From Ignavibacteriales bacterium (GTDB taxonomy: Bacteria; Bacteroidota; Ignavibacteria; Ignavibacteriales; Melioribacteraceae): DNA of 64,000 nt. Below are positions 48,158-57,063 of the stretch, in pieces. Position 1 is the first letter of the stretch; each line of letters starts with the position of its first letter. The notes beneath the pieces are model-generated. The model saw only the letters and a list, made by a program, of their open reading frames with translations, ran no database searches and was not told the origin of the DNA. The DNA lies in NCBI GenBank assembly GCA_016177735.1, contig JACOUS010000020.1:26921-90920 (forward strand). The letters run 5' to 3'. The translations under genes were made by a program, and so were the position numbers.

Positions 48158-48832
48158 TTAACCATTATCGATTAGAATAACAAACTCGCCTTTCAGATTT
48201 TTTTCGGAAACTATTTTCAAAATATTTGAACAACTTCCGCGGAAAAATTTTTCTGTAGGCAGAGTGAGATCAAACGCAACTACTATTTGAATGCCAGCGC
48301 CGAAGATTTTTGAAATGTCGGTTAAGATTGTTTTTAATCTGTACGGTGTTTCCATTAGTACGATTAATTCTTTTATACTTTTCAAACGGAGTAATTCTTT
48401 TTTCCGCAAATCGCTTTTCGGAGAAAGCCACCCGGCATAATAAAATTTATCGAGTTTGAATCCCGAACCAACAAGCGCGGGCAGTAATGAATTTGCACCC
48501 GGCAGCGGAACAACATCAATCTTTGCAGTGATGCACATTTGTACGAGCAGTGTTCCGGGATCTGAAAAGAGAGGCGTACCGCAATCGGAAATTAATGCAG
48601 CGGAGCTTCCGCTTTTTATTCTATTAAAAATTTCTTGTGATGATTCTTCTTCGTTGTGCTCGTTGAGGGAAATTAATTCTTTCTTAATTTGGAAATGGGA
48701 AAGGAGACGCGATGCTTCTTTGAATTCTTCGCAGATGATGAACTCAACCGATTTGAGAATCTCAAGTGCCCTGAGAGTGATATCATCGTAATTGCCGATT
48801 GGCGTAGATACTATGAAAAGTTTTGGATTCAT
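48158..48832 (-). CDS. rsmI: 16S rRNA (cytidine-1402 2'-O)-methyltransferase
   Basis: RsmI methylates the ribose of C1402 in 16S rRNA. From ATG 48832 the 224 residues show the tetrapyrrole-methylase fold: LFIVSTPIGNYDDITLRALEIL, then CEEFKEASRLL, LISDCGTPLFSDPGTLLVQ and VPLPGANSLLPALVGSGF. The E. coli enzyme is about 286 residues, and the missing part is the C-terminal helical domain. The short form is seen in relatives. An in-frame ATG at 48868 would add a non-family tail made from a repeat-like stretch (48833-48887), so 48832 is preferred. Confidence 0.9.
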   Translation of the reverse strand: MNPKLFIVSTPIGNYDDITLRALEILKSVEFIICEEFKEASRLLSHFQIKKELISLNEHNEEESSQEIFNRIKSGSSAALISDCGTPLFSDPGTLLVQMCITAKIDVVPLPGANSLLPALVGSGFKLDKFYYAGWLSPKSDLRKKELLRLKSIKELIVLMETPYRLKTILTDISKIFGAGIQIVVAFDLTLPTEKFFRGSCSNILKIVSEKNLKGEFVILIDNG

Positions 48833-48887
48833 AAAAGATTTCCACGCAAAGTCCGCGAAGTTTTTCATTGCGATCTTTGCGCGAAAT

Positions 48888-50573
48888 TTATATCAGTTCT
48901 TTTAGTTTATTGTTCAGTTGCGGTAACTCAACAATTTGCTTTTCGTTTTTAGCGCGGAGTTTTATTTCTACTCTGCCGTCTTTCAAATTCTTTTCGCCGA
49001 TAACAATCTGTACCGGCATTCCAATCAAATCCGCATCGTTGAATTTAACGCCGGCGCTTACATCGTTTCTATCATCGAACAAAACTTCGTAACCTTCCTT
49101 CTGCAGTTCCTCATAAATTTTATTTGATGTTTCGTCGATCAAAGAATTTTTCATATTCAACCCGATCAAATGAATATCAAACGGAGCGAGAGGTTTTTTC
49201 CAGATGATTCCTTTCTCGTCATAATTTTGTTCGAGATAACATGCAAAAATTCTTTCGACGCCTATTCCGTAACTGCCCATTACAACCGGATGCTCTTTGC
49301 CGTTTTCATCAAGATAATTTACGCCAAGTGCAACGGAATATTTTGTACCGAGTTTGAAAATATGTCCGAGTTCAATTGCTTTGAAAACTTCGAGCGTTGA
49401 ACCGCATCGCACACATTTTTCTCCGCTTTCAACCGTACGCAAATCGAAATATTCGATGTTCGGTACATCGCGTTTCATATCTATTCCGCCGAGGTGGTAA
49501 TCATTTTTGTTCGCGCCGCTGTATAGATTGTTCGCGCCTTCCAAAAGATTATCCGCAATAATTCTGTATTTGAATCCGATAGGACCGATCGAGCCGGCAT
49601 CTGCACCCGAAATTTCTTTCAACTCTTCGGGATGACACGGACGAACATTTCCGCCGAGTGCCGGACCAAGTTTCGATTCGTTCACTTCATCGTTGCCGAG
49701 CATCAGTACGAGTACCGGTTTATCATCGTGCATGTAAACTCTCGACTTCGCCGTTTCGTGTTCATCAATTTTTAAGAAAGCGCAGAGTTCGTCAATCGAT
49801 TTTACATCCGGTGTCGGAATTTCAAAAAGTTGTTTGCTTTCGTTGTCTCTCGCCGCATTTACCGAAACAGATTGTGCAACTTCAACATTTGCTGCGTAAC
49901 CGCATTTTCCACAATATGCAACGGTATCTTCGCCGGCATCGCTTTTAACCATAAACTCTTCGGATTTGCTTCCGCCCATTGCACCGCTTGAAGCGCCCAC
50001 AATAAAATATTTCAATCCGCTCCGGTCGAAAATTTTTCTGTATGCTTTATCGTGTTTATCGTATGCAATGTCCAAATCTTCAAAAGTTCTATCAAGTGTG
50101 TAGGAATCTTTCATCAAAAATTGTCTTCCGCGTATAACGCCGCTTCGCGGACGCGGTTCGTTTCTAAATTTTGTTTGTATCTGATACCAGATTTGCGGAA
50201 GATCTTTATACGATGTAAGTGCGCCTTGTGCATGCCATGCAACAATTTCTTCGTGAGTAGGTGCTAGAACATAGTCTCTATTCTTCACATGAAAAAGAGT
50301 ATCGCCGAAAGCTTCGACACGCCCGGTCTGTTCCCAAATTTCTTTCGGGTTTAATGCCGGGAAGTGAAATTCTTGTCCGCCGATTGCATTCATTTCTTCG
50401 CGGATGATCTCCGTAATTTTTCTAACAACTCTGTAACCGAGTGGCAGCCATGTATAAATTCCGGCTGAAAGCTGACGCACTAGTCCGGCGCGTATCATTA
50501 AAATGTGGCTCGGTATTACTGCTTCGGAAGGAACTTCCTTCAATGTTGGAATAAAAGATTTGCTGAATTTCAT
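48888..50573 (-). CDS. proS: prolyl-tRNA synthetase (bacterial type)
   Basis: ProRS charges tRNA(Pro). The 561-residue enzyme has the class II motifs: AGLVRQLSAGIYTWLPLG (motif 1 region), FRNEPRPRSGVIRGRQFLMKD (motif 2, cited in part as NEPRPRSGVIRGRQ) and MGSYGIGVERI (motif 3). Between motifs 2 and 3 is the bacterial INS editing domain (about residues 220-390, EEFMVKSDAGEDTVAYCGKC and LLEGANNLYSGANK). The C-terminal anticodon domain has IHLIGLNMKN and EVLFDDRNDVSAGVKF. INS edits Ala-tRNA(Pro), while Cys-tRNA(Pro) is cleared by YbaK (gene at 34657). Confidence 0.96.
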   Translation of the reverse strand: MKFSKSFIPTLKEVPSEAVIPSHILMIRAGLVRQLSAGIYTWLPLGYRVVRKITEIIREEMNAIGGQEFHFPALNPKEIWEQTGRVEAFGDTLFHVKNRDYVLAPTHEEIVAWHAQGALTSYKDLPQIWYQIQTKFRNEPRPRSGVIRGRQFLMKDSYTLDRTFEDLDIAYDKHDKAYRKIFDRSGLKYFIVGASSGAMGGSKSEEFMVKSDAGEDTVAYCGKCGYAANVEVAQSVSVNAARDNESKQLFEIPTPDVKSIDELCAFLKIDEHETAKSRVYMHDDKPVLVLMLGNDEVNESKLGPALGGNVRPCHPEELKEISGADAGSIGPIGFKYRIIADNLLEGANNLYSGANKNDYHLGGIDMKRDVPNIEYFDLRTVESGEKCVRCGSTLEVFKAIELGHIFKLGTKYSVALGVNYLDENGKEHPVVMGSYGIGVERIFACYLEQNYDEKGIIWKKPLAPFDIHLIGLNMKNSLIDETSNKIYEELQKEGYEVLFDDRNDVSAGVKFNDADLIGMPVQIVIGEKNLKDGRVEIKLRAKNEKQIVELPQLNNKLKELI

Positions 50574-50658
50574 CGAGACTTCGTTTATTAGTGAAAAATT
50601 AAGGGCAAAGATAAGAAATGAGTTCAGGAAATGGAATAATATAATTTCATCATTACCA

Positions 50659-50713
50659 TCCCAAACTTATTTAGTCGAATAAACTTATTTGAATAGCATA
50701 GAGAAGTTTGGGA
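50659..50713. repeat. inverted repeat upstream of cassette copy 2
   Basis: TCCCAAACTT (50659-50668) and AAGTTTGGGA (50704-50713) form 10-base arms around an AT-rich loop with its own TTTA/TAAA pair. It lies in the 257-base gap between proS and the lipoprotein copy. Confidence 0.5.
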
Positions 50714-50741
50714 CGGAAATACATTAACGGAGTTTCAATCT

Positions 50742-50774
50742 TAATAAGGACAGAATTTACCATTGTAGTTTAAA
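50742..50774 (+). promoter_or_regulatory. conserved upstream block of the lipoprotein cassette, copy 2
   Basis: It matches 22170-22202 at 29 of 33 bases, in the same orientation relative to its lipoprotein gene. TACCATTG within it is one base off TAnnTTTG. Confidence 0.5.
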
Positions 50775-50830
50775 TAAAAACGCCTGAATTTGTGAATGGA
50801 ATTTTTTACTGGAATACTTTCTGAGGGCAA

Positions 50831-51154
50831 ATGAAAAAAATCAATTCCATTTCATGCAAACATACGTTCATGCATTCACCCATTCGTTTCTTTTTCGTCG
50901 TACTAGTAATTCTATTCTTTAATTACTGTGCAGAAGAAAAACCGACCGAGCAGACAGAAGTAAAAAGTAAAGTCAGTTTATCCAAAACCAGTAACACAGC
51001 AAAAATTAATTTTGGTGTTACCCCGGATTCTACAAAAAAAGATTCAACAAAAACTAAAGACAAGGACAAAGATAAGAACATCATTACGCCTGATGCTTTA
51101 GAGTATGGCTGGAAAAGAGAATACCAGTATGTTTTTTGTTCAGAGATAATTTGA
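50831..51154 (+). CDS. truncated paralog of the 20906-22111 lipoprotein
   Basis: The 107-residue product matches the first about 90 residues of the disrupted lipoprotein at 20906-22111: shared segments include EEKPTEQTEVKSK, then SLSKT, KINF and DSTKKDSTKTKDKDKD. The signal segment is FFFVVLVILFFNYC. After the Lys/Asp linker it diverges (ITPDALEYGWKREYQYVF) and stops, so the 300-residue C-terminal domain is absent. It is either a decayed copy or a short lipoprotein derived from it. The GAGGGCAA ribosome site is also shared with the other copy. Confidence 0.65.
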   Translation: MKKINSISCKHTFMHSPIRFFFVVLVILFFNYCAEEKPTEQTEVKSKVSLSKTSNTAKINFGVTPDSTKKDSTKTKDKDKDKNIITPDALEYGWKREYQYVFCSEII

Positions 51155-51184
51155 ATCCAATTTTATTTCCACAGAGGAGTTATC

Positions 51185-51768
51185 ATGAAAATAAAACATA
51201 CTTCCCTTTTATTTTTATGCATTACACTTATGTTTTCGTCTTTTACATTTCCGCAGAACAATCGAATTGGCTTCGGCGGGTATTTCGGCAACGGATTATC
51301 AATAAATGCACATTATTCCTATTCAATTGATACTTCTTTTTTCATACAACCGAACGTTAGTGTTTCGATAACAAAAAAGATAAAGAAACTTTTTCTTTTG
51401 TGACTTACGAAATAAATCTTGGTTATTATTTATTAAACGGAACAAGAAGCAAACTATACTTAAACTTAGGCGGGTCATATAATTCTTTCCTATCACAAAG
51501 TCTTGAAGGAAATGCTTCGTTTATTTCCGATGCACTGCCGCCATACTTCTATACCGGAAAAACAAGAGAAAATTGTTTCGGGATAACCGGGAAGTTTGGT
51601 ATCATCACAAGTATTAATAGTTGGCTCAATCTTGGTTTTGAAGCTCGATATTTGGCATTATTTCCGAAGGTTAAATACAATTATATCCCAAAAGAGTATT
51701 CGATCACCAGAAACTCAGAGACCTACGATATGATATTAATTGGAATTGTATTCGGGTTTGCGTTTTGA
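51185..51768 (+). pseudogene. outer-membrane barrel-like gene with a one-base frameshift
   Basis: The first part (start ATG 51185, with AGAGGAGTTATC upstream) encodes a signal peptide (MKIKHTSLLFLCITLMFSSF) and two or three strands up to SVSITKKIKK, then stops at 51403. The next frame continues without a break of sense (KKDKETFSFVTYEINLGYYL to the C-terminal VFGFAF). The shift falls in ACAAAAAAG at about 51371-51378; one more A would restore a 194-residue protein. It is a genuine mutation, a sequencing error in the A-run, or slippage. The 3' flank TTTTGAATTTGAGTTGTAAA also ends the barrel gene at 20347. Confidence 0.65.
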
Positions 51769-51790
51769 ATTTGAGTTGTAAATTTAAAAC

Positions 51791-51827
51791 AAAAAAGATA
51801 GGACTGAGAAACCAACCCTATTTTTTT
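51791..51827 (+). terminator. terminator after the frameshifted barrel gene
   Basis: AAAAAAGATAGG (51791-51802) pairs with CCTATTTTTTT (51817-51827) with one G-T. The left arm is identical to the one after the 20347 gene. Confidence 0.6.
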
Positions 51828-51867
51828 GATCACGGATAAAGATTATTTTCAACAAGGGACTTTGCAT

Positions 51868-52422
51868 ATGCTCATCAAAAAAATTTTCTTCTACATAATT
51901 TTCATTACAACAATTTTTACAAACAGTACAAATCTCTTCGCGCAATTTTCGGTGGGATTGAATTTTGAACCATTCGTTATGAACGGCGATGTATCAACTC
52001 AAGGAGTTTCAATACTCGGTGCTTCAGCGGCAATCGGCTACCAATTTGATTCTACAAAATCTATTTCTTTAAGAGCCGGAATTTACAGCAGAGATGCCGA
52101 TGGAAGATTCTTTGCCGGTTCAAATTATTCGCTGATTGGCAGATTTGCTTATAATAATTCTTTGTATGGATTAACCGGATTGAGCGTTTACGTTAATGGC
52201 GGCACCTCTTCGATGTCCGGGAGAATAACCAACCGTACTATTGCTCTCTTAAATTTGGGATTGGGGATGAAACCTTTATCGTGGCTTCATATTGAAAATA
52301 TAATTCTCATTCCGGTCGGCGGAAGAGAATTTGCATCAGTTGTCTATTGGTATTCTTACACCACACATTACAAAATTGATTACATCTATAAGTTCAATCT
52401 TGGGTTTGAATTACAATTTTAA
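51868..52422 (+). CDS. secreted outer-membrane beta-barrel-like protein
   Basis: From ATG 51868 the 184-residue protein has a signal peptide (MLIKKIFFYIIFITTIFTNS, cleavage after LFAQ). The mature part starts FSVGLNFEPFVMNGD and ends FNLGFELQF, with amphipathic strands between. It resembles the 20347-20889 product in both ends and length, and is therefore a diverged paralog in the second copy of the cassette. Function unknown. An in-frame start at 51826 falls inside the upstream terminator region and is unlikely. Confidence 0.7.
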   Translation: MLIKKIFFYIIFITTIFTNSTNLFAQFSVGLNFEPFVMNGDVSTQGVSILGASAAIGYQFDSTKSISLRAGIYSRDADGRFFAGSNYSLIGRFAYNNSLYGLTGLSVYVNGGTSSMSGRITNRTIALLNLGLGMKPLSWLHIENIILIPVGGREFASVVYWYSYTTHYKIDYIYKFNLGFELQF

Positions 52423-52521
52423 TTTTATCTCTGTATGAGATATTTCATTTTCATCCCACCAAAAAATTTCAGCCAAATCATTTTCTTCTTATTTTGCATT
52501 CTACAAATCAAAGGAATATTA

Positions 52522-52914
52522 ATGAGCACGCGCGTAAACATTTCCTCCGGTTCACCGTGGGAACCGGTGGTTGGTTTTTCGAGAGCGGTAAAAATCGGCA
52601 ATCAAGTTTTTGTTGCCGGTACTGTTGCTGTTGATGCCGAAGGAACGATTCACGGCATCGGTGATTATTACGAACAAACAAAATATATTTTCCAAAAAAT
52701 GGAGCGCGCTTTGAAAGAAGCCGGCGCTTCGTTGAACGATGTTGTCCGCACACGCATGTTTGTCGTTGATATAAAAAATTGGGAAGCTGTTGCAAAAGCA
52801 CACGCGGAATTTTTTAAGGAGATTCGTCCGGCGGCAACAATGGTTGAAATCAGCAAACTAATAGATGAGAGATGCCTCGTTGAAATTGAAGTTGATGCAG
52901 TAATAGAAAAATAG
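52522..52914 (+). CDS. RidA/YjgF-family protein
   Basis: The 130-residue protein matches the YjgF/YER057c/UK114 family, whose RidA members hydrolyse reactive enamine/imine intermediates. Visible are SSGSPWEPVVGFSRAVKIGN, then VFVAGTVAVDAEG, then ALKEAGASLNDVVRTRMFV and the end CLVEIEVDAV. It is not certain to be RidA proper, because the conserved Arg context differs slightly (VVRTRMF rather than VVKTTVF). It begins the RidA, hydrolase, decarboxylase run. An upstream in-frame ATG (52435) would add a hydrophobic tail not seen in the family. Confidence 0.88.
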   Translation: MSTRVNISSGSPWEPVVGFSRAVKIGNQVFVAGTVAVDAEGTIHGIGDYYEQTKYIFQKMERALKEAGASLNDVVRTRMFVVDIKNWEAVAKAHAEFFKEIRPAATMVEISKLIDERCLVEIEVDAVIEK

Positions 52915-52922
52915 AATGACTC

Positions 52923-53762
52923 ATGCAAACATTTGACCCGGTAACAGAAGACCAGCCGCACGATCCGGATTTTCCGGCATCGATGGCGCCGTTAGTATTT
53001 GTAAATCACGGCTGCCGCTTGTTCGGAACAATGTTCATCGCTTCGGGCGAAGGATTGCATCCGGTTATAATTTTACTTCACGGTTCGCCGGGCAACGAAA
53101 CAAGTTTTGATCTCGCACATGTATTCCGCCGACAAGGATTTAATGTTTTTGTTTTTCATTACCGCGGTTGCTGGGGAAGCGAAGGCGATTATTCGTGGGG
53201 TAATCTTCTCGACGATACATCCGCCGCAATTGATTTCATGAAGAGCGAAACTGTCCGCACAAAATTTAGAGTTGACGGAAGTAAAATTATTTTAATCGGG
53301 CACAGCATGGGCGGGTTTTCGGCACTTTACAATTCGTTACCTCGCGATGAAATTAAAAATGCTGCAGCAATCAGCGTTTTCGATTCCGGTTCGTTTGGAG
53401 AAATTCTTGAAATCAACAAAGAGATTTTTGATTACAGCATACAAACTATCGAGCCGGCAATTCCGTTTCTCAAAAATACATCTGCACTAAAACTTTTGAA
53501 CGAGTGCATCACAAACAAAGTTGAATGGAATCTTCTCAACCATCTCGATGAACTTCTGCATAAAAATATTTTGATGATCGGCGCAAAACACGATATGATT
53601 GCACCGGTGGAACTTCATCATATTCCGCTTGTAGGCGCGCTAAAATTATTGAAAGCACCCGACGTTGAAGATCACATTTTGGAAACCGGTCATTCTTATT
53701 CGGATAAAAGAATTGAACTGGCGGGAATAATTTCAAATTGGCTGAACCGAATAAAATGGTGA
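52923..53762 (+). CDS. alpha/beta hydrolase
   Basis: The 279-residue serine hydrolase has the oxyanion region LLHGSPGNET and the nucleophile elbow GHSMGGFS with Ser128. Possible acid and base residues are the Asp in MIGAKHDMIAPVE and the His in LETGHSYSDKR. The VFHYRGCWGSEGDYSWGN segment is typical of dienelactone-hydrolase/peptidase-like members. It starts 8 bases after the RidA gene. The substrate is unknown and there is no signal peptide. Confidence 0.88.
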   Translation: MQTFDPVTEDQPHDPDFPASMAPLVFVNHGCRLFGTMFIASGEGLHPVIILLHGSPGNETSFDLAHVFRRQGFNVFVFHYRGCWGSEGDYSWGNLLDDTSAAIDFMKSETVRTKFRVDGSKIILIGHSMGGFSALYNSLPRDEIKNAAAISVFDSGSFGEILEINKEIFDYSIQTIEPAIPFLKNTSALKLLNECITNKVEWNLLNHLDELLHKNILMIGAKHDMIAPVELHHIPLVGALKLLKAPDVEDHILETGHSYSDKRIELAGIISNWLNRIKW

Positions 53763-53778
53763 ACATAAAAACAAGATT

Positions 53779-55230
53779 ATGAGCAAGAACATGAGCAAGA
53801 GTTTTGGCGATATGCCGAAAGAAGAATTCAAAAAATACGGGCACGCGTTAATTGATTGGATCGCTGATTATCTCGATAACATCGAAACGTATCCCGTTCT
53901 GCCCGATACAAAACCGGGCGATATTAAATCAACACTTCCGCAGACAGCGCCGCAATTATCGGAAGATTTGAAAAATATTTTTTCGGATGTCGATAAAATT
54001 ATTTTGCCCGGCGTTACTCACTGGCAGCATCCGAATTTTATGGCGTACTTTAACTCATCTGCAAGCGGTCCGGGAATATTCGGCGAAATTTTATCTGCGG
54101 CGTTTAATACAAACGGAATGGTTTGGAAATCGAATCCGGCATCTGCGGAACTTGAAGAAACTGTTTTAAACTGGTTCAAAAAAATGATCGGTCTGCCGGA
54201 AGAATTTTTCGGAGTTGTTTACGATACCGCATCGGTGAGCACATTGCACGGAATAGCAGCCGCGCGCGAATACAGCGGATTAAACATTCGTGCAAAAGGG
54301 ATGAACGGAATTCCAAAATTAATTTTGTACTGCACCGAGCATGCACATTCATCAATCGAGAAAGCCGTAATCACTCTCGGGATCGGAATGGAAAACATTC
54401 ACAGAATTCCGGTTGATGAAAATTTCAGTATGATTCCGGCTAAACTTGAAAAAGCAATCAGCGAAGACCGGGCAAAAGGATACGTTCCGTTCTGTGTCGT
54501 TGCAACAATCGGAACAACATCTTCAACGGCAATCGATCCGGTTGATGAAATTGCCGATATCTGCGAGCGGGAAAAAATCTGGTTTCATCTCGATGCTGCA
54601 TACGCCGGCGTTACTGCAATTCTTCCCGAAATGAAAAAATATTTTAAAGGGTTTGAACGCGCCGACTCATTTGTTGTCAATCCGCATAAATGGCTTTTTG
54701 TTCCTATTGACTTCAGCATACTCTACACGCGCAAACCCGATGTGCTGAAAAAAGCATTCAGTCTTGTGCCGGAATATTTGAAAACTGCCGAAGACAACAC
54801 CGCAATAAATTATATGGATTACGGAATACAACTCGGCAGAAGATTCCGTGCGCTTAAATTTTGGTTTGTGCTTCGTTACTTTGGCGTGGAAGGATTGCAA
54901 GAAAGATTGCGCGGACATCTGCAGCTTGCACAACAATTCTCAGAATGGATTGACAAGCACGAAATGTTCGAACGTTTGGCGCCGGTTTATTTCGGCACCA
55001 TTTGTTTCCGTGCAAAGCCAAACGGAATTACCGATGAAAATAAATTGAATGAGCTGAATGAAAAACTTTTGAACACGGTTAACTCAACCGGGAAAGTTTT
55101 TCTTGTTCATACAAAACTTAACGGAAAATTTACGATACGGCTTGTAGTTTCAGGGTTGCGTACCGAAGAAAAACATGTTATGCTTGCATGGGAAATTATT
55201 CGCGGAGAGTTAGCTAAGCTGTGCAAATAA
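53779..55230 (+). CDS. PLP-dependent (aromatic) amino-acid decarboxylase, group II
   Basis: The 483-residue enzyme matches aromatic-L-amino-acid-decarboxylase-type group II enzymes. HWQHPNFMAYFNSSASGPGI is the conserved substrate loop, His190 in EHAHSS stacks on PLP, Asp272 in FHLDAAYAG pairs with the pyridine, and Lys304 in VNPHKWLF binds PLP. DTASVSTLHGIAAARE replaces the common TSGGSEAN-type phrase. The likely role is making an amine from an aromatic amino acid; which one is unknown. The first codons (MSKNMSK) come from an ATGAGCAAGAACATGAGCAA stretch resembling a local repeat, so the true start may be ATG 53791 or 53812. Confidence 0.88.
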   Translation: MSKNMSKSFGDMPKEEFKKYGHALIDWIADYLDNIETYPVLPDTKPGDIKSTLPQTAPQLSEDLKNIFSDVDKIILPGVTHWQHPNFMAYFNSSASGPGIFGEILSAAFNTNGMVWKSNPASAELEETVLNWFKKMIGLPEEFFGVVYDTASVSTLHGIAAAREYSGLNIRAKGMNGIPKLILYCTEHAHSSIEKAVITLGIGMENIHRIPVDENFSMIPAKLEKAISEDRAKGYVPFCVVATIGTTSSTAIDPVDEIADICEREKIWFHLDAAYAGVTAILPEMKKYFKGFERADSFVVNPHKWLFVPIDFSILYTRKPDVLKKAFSLVPEYLKTAEDNTAINYMDYGIQLGRRFRALKFWFVLRYFGVEGLQERLRGHLQLAQQFSEWIDKHEMFERLAPVYFGTICFRAKPNGITDENKLNELNEKLLNTVNSTGKVFLVHTKLNGKFTIRLVVSGLRTEEKHVMLAWEIIRGELAKLCK

Positions 55231-55297
55231 TAAGAAGTCAGGAGCCGGAATTAAAAGCGTAAATGCTTTCGCCACTTGAGAAGGAAAACAAAAAGTT

Positions 55298-55320
55298 TAT
55301 CCCGCTGTTTTTTAGCGGGA
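55298..55320 (+). repeat. hairpin in the decarboxylase-marC gap
   Basis: TCCCGCT and AGCGGGA form a hairpin around a T-rich loop. It may end the decarboxylase transcript, although the following bases are not a T-run. Confidence 0.35.
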
Positions 55321-55405
55321 GGGTGTGAACTTTACTCACTTACCGGACTTACACATATAAAAAATTTATTTTTGAGATAACTACTTGGGATAGTTTTTAA
55401 AAATC

Positions 55406-56047
55406 ATGGAAAGAATTTATCAATATACTTTGCTTGCATTTACATCATTATTTACAATGGTAACACCGTTTGGAGTGATCCCGCTTTTTAGTTCAATCAC
55501 TTCAAACATGACATACAAGCAAGTCCACAAAATTGCTTTTAAAGGTGTGCTCACGGCATTCATAATAATGGTGCTGATCGCGCTCGCCGGAAATTTTATT
55601 TTCGATTTCTTCCACATTTCAGTGAATGGACTTCGAATTGTTGGCGGCGTACTTTTCTTCATGTCCGGCTACGATATGCTGCAAGGAAAGTTCAGCCGCA
55701 TAAAAGAACAAGGACAAACTTTTACGGAATATGTTAACGATTTTGCAATCACTCCGCTCGGCATACCAATTATTTGTGGACCGGGTTCAATCACAATGAC
55801 GATGGTTCTTTATAACGATGCCGACGGCACCGCAGAAAAATTAATTCTGCTTTCCGTTATTGTTGTTGTGCTGCTAATTACTTATTTGATTTTAGTGAGT
55901 GCCAGAAAAATTCTCCGCTTGCTCGGCGATAACGGCAATAAAGTTTTGATGAGAATTATGGGACTGATTCTTATGGTAATCGCAGTAGAATTGGTGTTTG
56001 CCGGAATAAAACCGATTATAAGAGATATCATCACCGGCAAACCATAA
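55406..56047 (+). CDS. MarC-family integral membrane protein
   Basis: The 213-residue protein has about six membrane segments and the MarC/UPF0056 pattern: LLAFTSLFTMVTPFGVIPLF, then GNFIFDFFHISVNGLRIVGG, then ITPLGIPIICGPGSITMTM and the C-terminal RIMGLILMVIAVELVFAGIK. The family was once linked to multiple antibiotic resistance in E. coli, but that role has been questioned. Its transport substrate is unknown. It is monocistronic. Confidence 0.9.
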   Translation: MERIYQYTLLAFTSLFTMVTPFGVIPLFSSITSNMTYKQVHKIAFKGVLTAFIIMVLIALAGNFIFDFFHISVNGLRIVGGVLFFMSGYDMLQGKFSRIKEQGQTFTEYVNDFAITPLGIPIICGPGSITMTMVLYNDADGTAEKLILLSVIVVVLLITYLILVSARKILRLLGDNGNKVLMRIMGLILMVIAVELVFAGIKPIIRDIITGKP

Positions 56048-56064
56048 AATCGATTTTCATTATG

Positions 56065-56140
56065 TTGCTCTTGTTCATGATCTTAATCCCAATAGATCAA
56101 GAGAAAGATCACGAACATGAGCAAGAAACAATTTTTTTTT
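56065..56140 (+). terminator. long inverted repeat/terminator between marC and cysK
   Basis: TTGCTCTTGTTCATGATCTT (56065-56084) pairs with AAGATCACGAACATGAGCAA (56105-56124) with two mismatches, and a T-run follows at 56132-56140. The GAACATGAGCAAGA wording recurs at the start of the decarboxylase gene (53779). Confidence 0.7.
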
Positions 56141-57050
56141 AGAAAAGTCCTTCAATAGAAAGGTATCTTTCGCCGGTATCGTAATTAAATGTTAGAACTT
56201 TACTTCCCTCTTTTATCTCGCTCAGTTTTTTTGCAACTGCCGCAAGCGATGCACCGGATGAAATGCCGACAAATAATCCTTCCTCTTTTGCCGCACGTTT
56301 TGTAAACTCAAAGGCTTCCTCTTTCGATACCTGAATTATTCCATCCAAAAGATTTGTCTCCATAATTTTTGGAACGAATCCGGCGCCGATACCCTGAATC
56401 GGATGCGGACCCGGCTGACCGCCCGATAAAACCGGCGAGAGTACCGGTTCAACGGCAAATGTTTTCATGTTCGCAAATTTTTCTTTCAATACTTTCGATA
56501 CACCGGTAATGTGTCCGCCGGTGCCGACTCCCGTAATCAAATAATCTATTCCTTCGGGAAAATCATTCAATATTTCTTGTGCAGTTGTTTTGACATGCAC
56601 ATCAACGTTGGCTTGATTTTCAAATTGCTGCGGTATCCATGCTTTCGGATTTGCTGCGGCAATCTCGTTTGCTTTTTCGATTGCACCTTTCATTCCTTTT
56701 TCGCGCGGAGTCAATTCAAATTTTGCACCGTATGCCGCCATCACTTTTCTTCTTTCAATTGACATCGATTCCGGCATAACAAGAATTAATTCGTAACCTT
56801 TGACCGCCGCAACCATTGCAAGTCCGATTCCGGTATTGCCAGATGTTGGCTCAACAATTACACTGTCCGGTTTTAAAATTCCTTTCTTCTCTGCATCTTC
56901 CACCATTGAAAGAGCGATTCTATCTTTAATGCTTGCACCGGGATTTGCTCTTTCGAGTTTTACCCAAACTTCATGATTGGAATTGAACAATCTGTTTATT
57001 CTTACATGAGGAGTACTGCCGATTGTTTCGAGAATATTATTTGCTTTCAT
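56139..57050 (-). CDS. cysK: cysteine synthase A (O-acetylserine sulfhydrylase)
   Basis: CysK makes cysteine from O-acetylserine and sulfide with PLP. The 303-residue protein (start ATG 57050, with AAAGGAAATATC upstream) has the PLP lysine in [15 protein letters not shown], the substrate loop [15 protein letters not shown] and the PLP phosphate loop [32 protein letters not shown] closes it. It follows cysE by 13 bases, so acetyl donor and sulfhydrylation steps are cotranscribed. The Cys-rich leader frame upstream of cysE should affect it too. Confidence 0.95.
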   Translation of the reverse strand: MKANNILETIGSTPHVRINRLFNSNHEVWVKLERANPGASIKDRIALSMVEDAEKKGILKPDSVIVEPTSGNTGIGLAMVAAVKGYELILVMPESMSIERRKVMAAYGAKFELTPREKGMKGAIEKANEIAAANPKAWIPQQFENQANVDVHVKTTAQEILNDFPEGIDYLITGVGTGGHITGVSKVLKEKFANMKTFAVEPVLSPVLSGGQPGPHPIQGIGAGFVPKIMETNLLDGIIQVSKEEAFEFTKRAAKEEGLFVGISSGASLAAVAKKLSEIKEGSKVLTFNYDTGERYLSIEGLF

Positions 57051-57063
57051 GATATTTCCTTTT

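Noticed and set aside
53779..55230. Glutamate decarboxylase
   Set aside because: The HWQHPNFMAYF loop and the VNPHKWLF lysine fit the aromatic type of group II better; exact substrate left open.
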